64,000 nt of DNA from Irpex lacteus (GCA_001986395.2 MQVO02000008.1:1442693-1506692); one strand, 5' to 3'. Numbered from the stretch's first letter, positions 47,079-59,741 are shown. The notes: generated by a model not told the origin, from the letters alone. Made by a program: numbers and translations.

Positions 47079-47571
47079 GGCGGCGTCTGGATAACTCTGT
47101 GAGCGAAGATACTTAACACGGAAGATCACGTCGTACGTACACATTGCGATATGTTTGGAAGGGTTAGTGGTATAACAGGAGTATGTGTAAAAGGCAAAAG
47201 GTTGGTAGTGGTGGTGCGAAGCAGAGGAGTAATCGGCTCTTATTTTGGTTCCGCTGTGCAGTGCCCCGCATAATAAGCGCTTGGGCACGTGCCTACCAAG
47301 CCCATTCCTCAAAGTTCCATGCTCAGGCTGCGCATTGCATCCTGTGTCTGTGCACCTGGTACGGCCGACAAACCTCGACTTATTCATACTCGAGTTCTCT
47401 CAATGTATACGGACGAAAGGGCCGCACCGGCATTGAACATAGACGTTCGAAGTAAAGATCAAAGTTTGCTGGATAGATTCAGCGTTCATATTGTCTACTT
47501 GCAAAGACTTAGACGAGGTAAAGCAGATATTAGTAAGATTAAAGTGTCAAGGATTATACTAACGCAAGGCT
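47079..47571. other. Intergenic region
   Basis: No exon supported; presumably the promoter of the small membrane protein gene and the 3' end of the cyclophilin gene. Confidence 0.5.
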
Positions 47572-48521
47572 CTATTCCTCTACTACTCCCGACGACGTGA
47601 TGACGACGTGGCTTTTGGGATCTCCTGAGCGGGTACCAACAGACTCAATTTTCCTGACGACGTCAAACCCATCTACCACCTCTCCGAACACCGTGTGCTT
47701 TCCGTCCAGCCACTCGGTCTTCTCGGTAGTGATGAAGAACTACACAACAGTGGGCGAATGGGGATTTTGCCGTCAGCTCTCACGTCCGCAGCGGATGAAC
47801 AAAGTGAATGCGACAGACCTGCGAGCCATTGGTGTTTGGTCCGGCATTTGCCATGGACAGAAGGCCAGGCTTGGTATGACGGAGGTGGAAGTTCTCATCT
47901 GTGGGTGAACGCGGTAGGTAAGGGACCGGAAGTGCGCGAGCGTGTGGTGCGTAGCAACGTACCAGGGAATGTCCGGCCGTAGATCGACTTTCCACCAGTG
48001 CCTAAGGACTTGATTAGCGCAAGCGTTTTCCATCACACGTATAAACATACCGTTGTGCCTCGTAAAGTCACCTCCCTGGCACATGAACTGGCATAATATG
48101 ACACGTCAGTCAGATCTCGAGGAAGCCCATGGAAGTGAGCGTACACCAGGAATGATACGGTGGAAAGAGCTTCCAGCGTATCCGAAGCCGTGCTGGCCAG
48201 TAGCGAGTTCACGGAAGTTACGGGCGGTCTTGGGGACCACATCATCGTACAACTTGAACACGACGCGACCGAGAGGTTGCTGGTCTGCGGCAATATCAAA
48301 CTAACATCCGCATGAGTTAAGTATTGTCGTTAATATGTTAGATAGAACTTACGAAGACGTTGGCACTGGTTTCCCGTGAGTCATGGAAGAGACATGAATA
48401 ACTTGCTGGCAAATGTGAGCTAACAGACGTACCGCGCGAGCGCACCAGTCGCGGGCGGGCCAGTGGGCACAGCAGCAGCCGGAGGGGCAGTGCTCATAAA
48501 ACGACGCAACCAGGATGCCAT
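47572..48521 (-). CDS. Mitochondrial-type cyclophilin (peptidyl-prolyl cis-trans isomerase)
   Basis: Seven exons (48521-48433, 48365-48353, 48300-48145, 48087-48051, 48001-47963, 47898-47819, 47739-47572) give 193 residues. After a basic, hydroxyl- and Ala-rich presequence ([17 protein letters not shown]) comes a complete cyclophilin domain. Active-site residues are present: Arg82 in FHRIIP, Phe87, Gln90 in FMCQGGDF, the QFF pair at 138-140, Trp148 (cyclosporin-binding) and His153. The presequence suggests import into mitochondria, where it would assist protein folding; this is inferred. One exon is only 13 nt. Confidence 0.94.
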
Positions 48522-49316
48522 GGCGGACTAAGTAAAACGATGTGCGAGATGGTAGTAGAGGGAGAGCACAAAACTAGTAGGCGCCCATAACTGAAAGTGC
48601 AAGAGCGCGCTACACGTGCTGGTGCCGACGTTTGAGCTTATTTAGAAAAACGGCGCAAGTTTGTGGCGTCTGATTGGCCTCGCTAGGCCCACTTGCGCTC
48701 AGGCTCTTAGCCCATCTTAAACTTACTGTAAGACTAGCACCAGTGATTGCTTTTAGGATCCAATGAAACTGGTAAGTGACAAATCACTGCCTCCCGTAAT
48801 TTGTAGGCGAGTAACTTCAGGTAAGTCGCTCAACAATCATGTGTGATGCTGAGATGCTCAGCTAATACTTGGTTTACAGTGATGCTTTAATATCACCAGC
48901 TTCCACAGGCCATGCACATCACGAATCCATTTGTGTAGCACTAAATCCGGTGGAAAAGCAACAGGTGGCTATGTGGCAATGCCTTTGCCTTTGCCCACGC
49001 AATAACGCCTGTATCCCAATTCCAAGCCTGAGCAGAGCTGATGCGTCGGAACTCATCGCCTCGCATTGGCGACGCCGCCAGCCGGAGAGCTGGGATCTTT
49101 CATCGCAATCATGTCAATTTCCCTTCACCACGACTGATGATGACGAGAAGCTCTTCCCGAGATATCCAATGGGTTCCTCCCACTTCTCTTTGGTTGTCTC
49201 CTCTCGCTCTCTCCTTGACCACGAGCTATGCACCACCTCTTCCGACCTGAACGACGCAGGTAGCCGCTCATCACACTTATATCTTATAATCTGCTTTGTC
49301 TGGTGTACAGCACATT
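48522..49316. other. Divergent promoter region
   Basis: About 800 bp between two divergent genes. A frame at 49142 (MTRSSSRDIQWVPP then a hydrophobic stretch) could encode a signal-peptide exon of the downstream membrane protein, but no splice pair proves it. Confidence 0.4.
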
Positions 49317-51222
49317 ATGGCGGCTGTAACGAATCTCACGGTCTCTCACCTCAGTCCTCTCATTTCGTACGTGCCGGGAATGCTATGGTCAGACGGGGGC
49401 AAGGATTCAATGAAGGTGTGTCTTTATTCTTTGCGGATCTAGCGACACAGCTAATAGGGATTCTTAGGACAAATATCAAGGGAAGGGGTATCATTCGACA
49501 AACTCCTCGGAAGGAGAGGGACGGCTCTTCTTTGAGTGGGTGGGCACAGGTACGTTGATACCCGCAGTAGTATTCTATGAACATACTAAACTAGTTTTAC
49601 AGATGTATGGTATGTATGTCCGCATTATCGGACTTGATTCTCCTTCTGAGGTTCCTCGACTTAGGGTGTACGGGGGATACCGAGAACGTCTTGGTCCGTA
49701 TCGTGTGACTATCGACGGAAAGCAGTACGAGCACACAGGCTACAACAAAAGCGATCCGGAGAACCCCAATGCAGTCCTATTCAACAGCAAAGGTCTGAAA
49801 TTCCGAGAACACCACATGGAGATAGTTAATGTCGGGCAGGACGACACCCGGCCTTATGGGGTTTTCGATATCAGCCATGTACGTCGACATGGACTATCCT
49901 GAAATCTATTATCTGAAAGCTGTGCCTTGAAGATAATTTTTGAACACCATGGAACCAATACGAGCTATATCGAAGCCAGCGATCCTAGCTGTCATTGGAG
50001 TAACTCACCGTCGCAGGCATGGACAAAGACGCAAGATTCAAGGTAAATAGCTGCTAATAGGATACCCTGAGATCGCAGTATTGAAATCTGACACGTTTAC
50101 AGAACAACTTATGCATCTTCAGCGCACATGAACATAACATTCGAAGTAAGTCCAGCTGTCCAGTGTCGGCATCGACGATATAAGGAGCAACGAGCTGACT
50201 ATTGCTATTTACAGGGTGAAGTAGATTGTTAGTCTATAGGTCCATCTCGAACTGAGATTCCGTACAGGAACCGGAGTCATGCTGTATGGCGCAGTCGGAC
50301 CAAATAGCTCCTCGCTACTGGTATCGGTAGATGGCGTCCCACAGAATCTTCATCCAAATCCGCAGCCAAACTCGTCCGTAACTGAACCGCAGTTGTTGTT
50401 TGTGTACGATGGGATGGAGCCTACGCAGCACACCCTTGTTGTCAGGAATAACCCCGCATTGTTCCTCCAGGAGGGAGCACCCACGACGCTTAACATACAT
50501 CATGCATTGGTCTTTGAGTCAAGGTATGTTCGTGCTACTATTTGACGTGCATTTGCTTATCGTAAACTTTCTAGTCAGCATCCACCACCTTCTCCAGACC
50601 CTGGGTGAGTTTGACGTTTGTTATGCTCGCATGTCGTCTACTCACGCGGGAACTCGGCAGGCATGCCAATTTGGTCATAGGCATCGTGATCGGTGTCGTC
50701 GCCTTCATCCTCCTTACAGCACTCGTGTTTAGCATCTGGCTAATTCGTCGTCGCCTTCAAAAAGTGAAGAAATTTAAGCCACAACCATTCAATCTACGAC
50801 CTCCGAGACCCCGACCCACATCATCAATACTGCCCTATCACCTCTCCGCCGCGCTCGCTCGAATGAAGTCTGGAGCACAAAGCCACCGCTACACCTCCCT
50901 ACGGCAAGAGTCCTTCGCCTCCAATGTGGCAACGCAGGACACATCCCCAAGTCAGATGCGAGAATTGGTAGACGATTTCTCGCCTACGACAACGCTGTTT
51001 ATCCGGAGTAGAAGGAACACAGCGCATCTAGTAACGGGGAAGGCGCGCCAAAATTCGTTCAGTGCAGCCATCCAGACCGTAGAGGCGATAGAAGAACCTC
51101 CCGTACCTAATATACCCCTCCTCCCTCCACCACCGACAGCTGCTGGTCCGCCGTCAAACGCACGGACGATTGGTACGTGGCCGTCAGACAGCCAAGTACC
51201 GTCAACTTCGCATGCTCTGTGA
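49317..51222 (+). CDS. Single-pass membrane protein with two extracellular beta-type domains
   Basis: Ten exons: 49317-49415, 49468-49549, 49603-49609 (7 nt), 49665-49878, 49933-50042, 50103-50145, 50215 (1 nt), 50268-50523, 50575-50604 and 50661-51222. They give 467 residues only if the 7-nt and 1-nt exons are used. The outside part shows two similar domains typical of Agaricomycete membrane proteins (NSSEGEGRLFFEWVGTDVWV, YRVTIDGKQYEHTGYN; then MNITFEGTGVMLYGAVGPNS, SLLVSVDG). A Pro-rich neck (SQHPPPSPDPG) leads to one helix (LVIGIVIGVVAFILLTALVF) and basic residues, then a disordered cytosolic tail. An upstream signal-peptide exon is likely missing from this model. Function unknown. Confidence 0.7.
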
Positions 51223-51825
51223 GGACACTATTTGTAGACGTATATCATATCGTTATTGTATCTATTATTACGGACTTTGTTTCTTCGCTTTCATGCATGG
51301 CCTGTCGTCAGGACTCGAGAGCCCAATATACACGCACGAAGGTTCTTGACTAAGTTGACTGAGTGTTGTCGTCTCACGATGCTACCACAGCTTCGAATGT
51401 AATCAGGCACCAACAGACCCCTGTCGCATCTGAACTTGATGATCATATTGCTACAAAGTGGAAAGGAAGGCCGAGACTCTGTTACATGTAAATACCGCAC
51501 AAATAAACTCTAATACACATGGTGATTGGGTGACCAAGAAACGTTTGACCGCATACTCGAGACATGGTTTGAAGTCGTTGTAGCTTACTGACTACGAGGC
51601 TCTAGGCTATCGAATAAACCTACAAGAAAGGACGTGACTGTCCGAAACGGAATCGTATCGCATCGTAAAAGGTGAACGGAAGGTGGAGACGGACGCAATG
51701 GAAAGGAAATTAGTGTAGGATTAAGAATTAAATCTATAGTGAGGTATCTCGATTGGATCGTGCCGTTGGCTAATCATGAAACTCGGATAGTGGTGGAAAG
51801 TCCAAAGGAGGCCGCGTTTCACCTG
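51223..51825. other. Convergent 3' region
   Basis: No gene supported between the membrane protein and the DUF262 gene, which converge. Confidence 0.5.
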
Positions 51826-54748
51826 TTATGAGGTGCTCGTACCACCACCTCTGAAGCTAGCCGAGGTCGCATTACGAGACAACGACGGAGCGAAGGCCAT
51901 CGAAGGGGACGCATTCGACGGCGAGAGAGCCTGCAACTGCTGCACCTCCGATGTGAACGGCAAAGTCGGAGACTGTGGTGACCAGTTGGTAGGGACGTTC
52001 GCATTTGCAAACGCCTGCGGCATGGTGACGTTGACCAGGGGAGAGAGGTGTTGGTGTGGATGGGAAGGTGTCACGGGAGAGTTCATAGCTGAGTTATGAG
52101 TATAAGAGGCACATCGTGAGACGGGAGGTTTGACAGGCACGGTCGATTTGGGATCTATCAGCAGGCCTTGTGCATATTGCTGCATCGGGCTTCCTACCGC
52201 GGATGGTCTCCGCCTAGGGTCACTCGAAGCACCTGAAGCACCTGGAGAGATAGCTATTTAGCAATACAGAGCAAAGCGGACTTGAAGGACAGATAAATGA
52301 TTGATGATCACTGACCTCTTGGGATAGGGACACTCGGCCTATCCGTGTGCTCCGACGGAGAGTTAAGCGTAGGAGTGGGATTCAGATTAGACTGAGCAAC
52401 AGAGATTGGATACGGGGGTGCAGTACGGAAATTGGCCTTCGCATCGTGCAGCTTCTTGAGGCGATCTTCGCCCCGACGCGTAGTGAGAGGAGAGGTCGGC
52501 AACGTGGGAGAGGCCGACTCTTGTTGGTGTGACACAGGTGCTGACACGGATATTGGAGCTTTCACGGGTGGGATTCGCGAAATGGGTGCCGACGTGGAAG
52601 GATGTGCGGATGCAGGTGGGGATCGCGAGGTGGACGCAACCGGCCTGTACTCTATCTCGGGAAGAGATGTCGGGATATCATACTTCAACCTCGTCGCAGA
52701 CGTCGCATCCTCTATAACGAGGTTCGGGACGACAGCCTGAGTTGGCTTCCGTTTCACCTTTGTCGTCGCAGGAGACTCAGCCAGCACCTTGTTCGTCGTC
52801 GTGGGCGTCACCACTTTCGTCTCAGCGGCGGCAGACTTCTTCGCGATCTTCGGCATCGACGAGATGGGCGTCTTCCTCACCGTCGACGTGCGCTCGGTTT
52901 TGATCGCGGCACTAGCAGGGTTGGACACCGTACGAACTGTCGGTTTCTTGGTTGCAGGCGGCAGAATCGTCGCAGAGGCAGTTTGGTGCTCCGATTTCGA
53001 ACGAGCCCTCCCCGTGCCCGACGACCTGCTCTTGACGATGGGCTTGTCGTCATCCTCACTATCCACATCTTCCCGCTTGCGCTTCACCGACTTGGGCACC
53101 GCCGACGACTCTCGCGACGACGCTCCGGCGTACGCTATCATCTCGCTCACCGCGTGCGCATCGCCGTTGGTTTTCTTCTTCTGCTGGTATAGGTCTTTGA
53201 TGTACTGAGTGAACGCCTTGATGGTCTTGGTGTTCGCCGTACGCATGTCAGTGTGACCGGCTATGGCACGCAAGCCTGCGACAGCGGAGGCCAGCTGCGA
53301 CAACGACATCCGTTTCTTATGAAGGTACACCAGCAGTGCGACAAACGTGAACGGTATCTGAGAGATCTTGTCGAGACAGCCCTTGAAATCCGTGTGCATG
53401 GCGAGGACGCTAACGATCTGGAAAGCTTCAACGACATTCGCCTGGAACGCGGCCAAGTTTGTCGGCTGAGGTTGGGGCTCTTGGAGCCATTTCTCGAGCT
53501 GGGGAATGTTGATGACTTTGATGGCAGGATAGATGTGGCAGAGATATATGCTGAACGCGAGAGAATGAAAATCACCGCCTTTGCCCCACTCAAAGGACTG
53601 GAAAAGGCGTTTGCTTCCGGGGACTTGACCGAGGACTTCGCGCACGAGGTCGGCGCGCGGTCCAGAGGTTGCCCGTAAACGCTCTGTGGACCAACAGTAA
53701 GAATAGAATCGGTAACTATGAGCATTGGAATACATGACGTACCGGCTGGGGTCAGTGCTACCCCGTTCTGGACTCGTTGAAATATATCTCGTTGCTGCTC
53801 TTCTGTTAGAGAGTCGTACTCGATGCACGCGATCTGCTTGAGATCGAAGAGTTGGCGTTGCTGGGCTGAGAGAACGGTCCTGGTAGATCGGGGAGGGCGG
53901 TTGCACCAGAGTCGTTTACCTAGGTCGCTGTGTGTGTGTTAAGATCCGAATTCGTGCTTACGAGGGAATTGGGGGCTTACGGGTGTCTGACTAGGAAAAA
54001 CTGAATGAGAAGGCGAAATGATAAGGCGTAGGCGGAGGTGACTCACAGTAGATTTCGCCTTTAAGGAACCTGGGCAACGGTTAGTGTTATATAATTGACT
54101 TATGTCTGTATGCGACGATGTACACACCTCCGTATCGATGTAAGCCGCTGCTTGCCATCCATACACGTCCTTTGTTCACCTCCTCTCCGCGTCTGCTCGG
54201 TACCTGACAACGTCATGAACATTATGTATACGCCCACGGTAATGATGTCAACTTACTGAGCATAATGGGAGGTATCGCTACGTTCAGGAATATAGAACCG
54301 ATTAGAGCCACCTGCTTGTCCTCGTTCCAAACGACGTCTGTATCAAAAAGACTGCAGTGAGATGTTGCGGATTTGTGTGATCACAGGGCTTCTTACCTCG
54401 TTGATAGGGAGGATTGAGATCCACGGCGTCCGCTTCCATCATATCTGCCAATGCATTGACCGTGTGTTAATGGCGCTGGGGACCCTGAACGCATACATAC
54501 AACGTACCGAATAGGTGTTTCGTTGAGTAGTTTGTCTGGCGGGGTGCCTTCAGAACACTAACAATCTAAATGATACTGTTGTTAGATCGCTAGAACCCAT
54601 GTTGAAGCAAGCATACCTCATATTCCTTTTCTTTGGTCACCTTGCGCGGGGATTTCTTGGGTTTACTGCTGCTTTTCAGGGGCACAGGAGGTGTCTCTTC
54701 ATCTGAAGAAAGCTCAGTAAGGTCTGACTCGTAGTCTTCGAGCGACAT
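51826..54748 (-). CDS. DUF262 / GmrSD-N-like domain protein
   Basis: Ten exons (54748-54617, 54565-54508, 54444-54397, 54337-54257, 54203-54128, 54069-54047, 53990-53981, 53927-53743, 53683-52316, 52253-51826) close in frame to 802 residues; one is only 10 nt. After an acidic start (MSLEDYESDLTELSSDEE) the DUF262 domain reads LNPPYQRDVVWNEDKQVALI, IFLNVAIPPIML, the signature DGKQRLTSI (DGQQR-type motif), KQIACIEYDSLTEEQQRDIF and QRVQNGVALTPAERLRA. In bacteria this ParB/Srx-like domain is the nucleotide-dependent part of GmrSD restriction systems. The fungal proteins are chromosomal genes of unknown role. The C-terminal 450 residues are basic, Ser/Pro/Thr-rich and probably disordered. It is divergent from SMC2. 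Confidence 0.85.
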
Positions 54749-54934
54749 AAAGAGCCCAGAAAACAGAAGATGGTGGTTTAGAGTTGAGATGCAAAGCTGA
54801 AAGAAACCCGCCTTCAAGCTTGCCGCTTCAGCCACTCGCTTAAGACACGAGGCACGTGATGTTATCACGTGAGCCGTGTCGCGGGCGCGCAATGTTCGCG
54901 GTAATTCTCTTCTTTAGCTTGAACGGCGACCAGC
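54749..54934. promoter_or_regulatory. Shared 186-bp divergent promoter of the DUF262 gene and SMC2
   Basis: Only 186 bp separate the two start codons, so the promoters must overlap. It contains a palindromic CACGTGATGTTATCACGTG at about 54853-54871, with two CACGTG-type halves on opposite arms, a plausible bHLH-factor site. Confidence 0.5.
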
Positions 54935-57900
54935 ATGCGGATTGAAGAGTTGATTCTAGAGGGTAAGCTTTCATTGTATTGAACATTACTTATTTTACAG
55001 ACGATTTGTAGGCTTCAAGTCGTATCCAGAGCGTACGACAATCACAGGATGGGACCCCTCGTTCAACGCCATCACAGGTCTGAACGGTTCGGGCAAGTCC
55101 AACATATTGGACGCGATATGTTTTGTTCTGGGTATTACGAACATGTCAGCGGTGCGTGGTTTGCCATTGTAGGTCGTATATGTACTCACTTCTCTTCAGA
55201 TGCGCGCACAAAACCAGCAGGACCTCATCTACAAACGTGGTCAGGCCGGTGTTACGAAGGCCAGCGTGACCATTGTGTTCGACAACTCTGACAGAGAGAC
55301 CAGTCCCGCTGGACTTGAGAACTGCAAGCAGATTACTGTGACACGCCAGATTGCACTTCCAAACATCTCCAAGTATCTTCTCAACGGACACAAGTCCCAG
55401 CAACAAACCATCCAGACGCTGTTCCAGAGCGTGCAGCTCAACATCAATAATCCTAACTTCCTCATCATGCAGGGCCGGATTACCAAGGTGCTCAATATGC
55501 GCCCGCAGGAGATTCTCGGCATGGTAGAGGAGGCGGCAGGCACGCGAATGTTCGAGGAGAGAAAGGACAAAGCAAAGAAGACGATGGGCAAGAAGGAGAA
55601 GCGTGTGCAGGATATCACGTCGCTGCTGCAGGAGGAAATCACGCCAAAGTTGAACACGCTCAAAGCTGAGAAACGGTCGTTTTTGCAGTGGCAGAAGGCC
55701 TGTTCGGAATTCGAGAAGAGTGATCGCGTGCTGAAGGCGTGGGAGTGGACGGAAATGATGGAGCGGGCGCGTCGGAAAGAGGAGGAGATAGAGGAGAAAC
55801 ATGCGGCAGAGCAGAGCATCAATGACAAGAAGAAGAGGTTGACGAAGGAGATTAGCGCAGCGGAGACCCAGATGGAGCAGGTAGCGAAGGAGAGGGATAA
55901 GGAGTTGAAGAAGGGAGGGAGGTTCAAGCAGCTCGAGGAGGACGTCCAGGAGTTGGGGAAGGCGGTTGTGAAGATTCGCACGCAGATTGACTTGAAGAAC
56001 GGTACGATCTCCGATGAGAAAGCGAGAGTGCAAGGCCTCCAAACGGCTCTAACCGAAGTAAGTGCGCGCTGCTCTGACCTCTGACGCTGATTCCATTGAC
56101 ACCTTACGCAGGCCGAGCGGGCCCTCGAGGAGAAACGCGTCGAAGTCGAGAGACTCAAGAAATCGTACGCCACGACAACGGAGAAGCACAAAACGCTACA
56201 GGATGCCTTGAACAACTCGGAGGAGTTGCTCCAGAATTTGCTGACAGGTCTGACATCGAAGAGTGTTGGACAGTCCAGTGGGGGCGGCTACATGGGACAG
56301 CTGGCTGACGCCCGCGCCCGAGTGGCGCAGGCCGCAGCAGAAGAAGAACAGAGTAAAGTGAAGCTGGCGAGTGCGGAGAAGGATTTGAAGGCGTTGCTGA
56401 CGCGGTGGAAGGAGGTTGAGAGGGAGGCGAATGAGGGTAAGAAGACGTTGACGGCGATGCAAAGCGAGGTGGAGACGTTTAGGCAACGGGTGCAGCAATG
56501 TGCGTGGAGTGAAGAGCAGGAGCAGGCGATGGAGAGTGGCTTGCGTGAGGTGAGGAGCGCAGTGCGCAGCGCTGTTGAGGTAACGATGTTCTCTTCTTCA
56601 TGCGGGATGTCTTGATAACTGATTCTTCTGCATTGTTGGGTGATTAGGAACGTGACAGGCTGAAGCGTGACTTGCCCCAGCTTGACTTCAACTACACATC
56701 GCCTCACCCGAACTTTGATCGCTCAAAGGTTAAAGGTCCCGTTGCCTCTCTGATCTCCCTCGACCGAGAGAATTTCGACAAGTCCACAGCATTGGAGATT
56801 ACTGCAAGCGGGAGGCTGTACAATATTGTCGTGCAGGACGAGAAGGTTGGCAAGGATCTCCTGCAGAACGGTCAGCTCAGGAAGCGAGTGACCATCATCC
56901 CTCTTAACAAAATCAGCGCTCGTACACTTCCCCAGCAGGTAAGCCTACATGTTCTTATCCTTTCAGCGACAATATCCCCCTCATGCCTTTTGACGACCAG
57001 AAACTGCACGCTGCCAAACGTCTCGCGGGTGACAAGGTACACACAGCGCTTTCCCTCGTTGGCTACGAGAACGACGTGGCTAATGCCATCGCCTACGTCT
57101 TCGGAGACACCCTAATCTGTGATGACGCAGAATCCGCGAAGCTCGTCACTTTCAATCGAGACGTCAACACGAAGTCCGTCACCTTGGCCGGCGATGTGTA
57201 CGACCCTTCTGGTACGCTGAGTGGAGGTGCAGCGCCTAGCAGCAGTGGAATTCTGGTCAGAGTTCAAGACCTCCTTGACGCTGAGAGGAGGGTTGGAGAG
57301 GCAAATGGACGGTTGCAGCAGCTTGAGAATGAGGAGGCGCGGACGAGGGAGGTGAGGGGGAGGTGGAAGAAGGCTGTGAGCGCGCTTGAGCTTAAGGAAC
57401 ATGAGATGGCGTTGTTGGAAGGGCAGGTTGGCGGAAGTAATGCGTCAAAGGTATTCCTTTGTGCTATCACTGTGTCTGGTGTTTCTTCGCTGATAGTCGC
57501 CTGGTAGATCCATGCTGATGTCGAGAAGACCAAAGAGCTTATCGCGGAGCTGAAAGATGCTGTCGTGGTTGCTCAGGAGAAGCAAAGGGACGCCAAGGAG
57601 GACTGTAAGAAGCTGGAGAGGGATATGGAAGAGTTTAAGAGTAATAAGGATGGCAAGATCGATGAGCTTAAGGTACGGACGATTGAGGATCTGCGTTTTA
57701 AACGGTCCTTTGCTGAAATGATAGCAATTAGGCCGACGTATCGAAGCAGAAGGCGAATCTACAGAAGCACAATGTTGTTCTTAAGACCGAGCAGAGAGAA
57801 GTGCAGACCGCCACTCTTGAACTAGGTTTGTGAGGCTTACGTCGCCGTGTAGTTCTTGCTGACGGGCTGTGTGCGTGTTAGAACAAATGGAGCAAGAGAT

Positions 57901-59294
57901 GGAAGCCGATAGAAGTGGGTTGGAGGAAGCGAACGCTAGTATCGTAAAGCTCGAGAAGGAGTTGGCCAAGCAGACTCTCGAGCTCAAGAAGAGCGAGGTA
58001 TATCACTCATCCTTCTCAGATATTGTTTGCGACCCTGTGTTCTAACTCATGGTTCACTATCAGGCTGACTACGCTAAAGCCGAAAGCAAGCTTCAAGCCG
58101 AGCGCGCTACACTGGCGGGTTTCGATAACGAGCTTAAAGAGCTGGAGAAGATAGTCAAGACGAAGAAGCAAGAGGTCTCTGATGCCGACCTCGAGCTCAA
58201 GAAGATCGAACACGATGTACAGACGCTCGGGAAGGAGAGAACTGCCGCTACGAATCACGCCCAGGGACTTGAAAAGCAGTTTGATTGGATCCTGGACGAA
58301 CAAGAGTAAGTTTTTCTCCTCGAGCGAGCGAGATTTGGTTGGGGAGCTGATTTCAATTTGCCAGTAAATTCGGCAAGCGCGGTGGCCAATACGACTTCGC
58401 TTCGCTGAATATAGCTCAGCTGAAAGACAAGGTTAAGGAGCTTGAGGCGAAGTCAAAGGGGATGAAGAAGAAGATCAACCCCAAGGCTGTCAACATGACC
58501 GATAGGTGTGTAGCTTGCTCGTCTGATATTGAGCCATATCCTCAACTCCAACGTCTACCGATAGTGTTGAGAAACAAGAAGCTGGGCTGAAAAAGATGTT
58601 GCATCAAGTTCTCCGAGACAAAGAGAAGATCGAGCAGACAATCGAGGAGCTTGACCGTTACAAGCGAGACGCGCTCGAGAAGACCTGGTCGAAGGTCAAT
58701 GGGTAAGTAGCATCATAGTAATCCACGGAAACCGTCAACCTAACGCCATTCCTTGCTCAGTGACTTTGGCGGTATCTTCGCCGAACTATTACCAGGGAAT
58801 TTTGCAAAGCTGCAGCCTCCAGAGGGGCAGGACTTGACTCAAGGTTTAGAGGTCAAAGTCCGTCTTGGCTCCGTGTGGAAGCAGAGTTTGACTGAACTCA
58901 GTGGTGGCCAACGGTACGCCCCAAAATACATTGCTTCTTCCCTACGAGAGGTCTAACATACATCCCAAACAGGTCACTGATTGCTCTATCCTTGATCATG
59001 TCACTTTTGCAGTTCAAGCCTGCTCCGATGTACATTTTGGACGAGATCGACGCCGCCCTCGATCTCTCACACACTCAGCACATCGGCCAGCTGTTCAAGA
59101 ACCGCTTCAAGGGGTCGCAGTTCATCGTCGTCAGTTTGAAGGAGGGATTGTTCACGAATGCGAATGTGCTTTTCAGGACGAGGTTCAGAGACGGGACCAG
59201 TGTTGTGGAGAGGACGGCGCAGAGAAGTGGTAGCTCTATCTATGAATCCGAGAGCCACGAGGGCAGGTTGGCACGTAGAGGTGGCGCATCATAG
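54935..59294 (+). CDS. SMC2: Condensin subunit SMC2
   Basis: Fourteen exons (54935-54962, 55012-55151, 55200-56057, 56112-56579, 56648-56938, 57001-57450, 57508-57672, 57732-57825, 57882-57997, 58064-58305, 58365-58505, 58565-58702, 58761-58913, 58973-59294) give 1,201 residues, the usual SMC2 size. Walker A is GLNGSGKSN near residue 35, the N-terminal head ends with [15 protein letters not shown], two long coiled coils flank a hinge ([12 protein letters not shown] ... [16 protein letters not shown]), and the C-terminal head has the ABC signature LSGGQRSL and Walker [33 protein letters not shown] is the SMC2-type N-terminus. It pairs with SMC4 in condensin to compact mitotic chromosomes. Confidence 0.97.
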
Positions 59295-59741
59295 CCAGCC
59301 AATTCTGTTTTGCCCCTCTTTCCACGGCCTCTTATGCATATTTTGACGTGGCTATTTGTTTTCTTGTTGTAAGAGTATGTAGTGTATTATCGCCGTATTG
59401 AGCAGCTTACTGTCTTCCTCGCTTATTGTTGTCAGTTGAATACCCATAAAGTAGTCTATCTCTTCAACCAAACTATACCATCCCGACGTGATCGGTAACC
59501 TTTAGCAGACCTTGGCAAACGATTATGACGCTCCGTGTACCCAGTAGACTCGGAGAATAGGGCTTTGAAGCTTGAGCTCGCAGGTACTTCTATGTATGTG
59601 CGCCGTATTGGCAAGGATCAATCACCCTGTGTATGAGGCGTGCGGCAGTGGCAGAGCGTTGACGTCGTATTGATATACCCATTACTGCGCTCGAATAAGT
59701 ACGTCTCTGGGTATGAGTGTAAGTACCAATCCGGTAGTGGG
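59295..59741. other. Convergent 3' region
   Basis: No gene supported between SMC2 and OMA1, which converge. Confidence 0.5.

Noticed and set aside
52602..53192. Arg-rich plus-strand frame of 196 codons
   Set aside because: Antisense shadow of the Ser/Pro/Lys-rich tail of the DUF262 protein; composition is unlike a real protein.
51826..54748. DUF262 gene as part of a GmrSD-type restriction system
   Set aside because: No GmrD-like nuclease domain or bacterial context; the gene has nine introns and an own fungal architecture.
55146..56215. Two long minus-strand frames across SMC2
   Set aside because: They lie opposite the SMC2 head and first coiled coil, which are certain.
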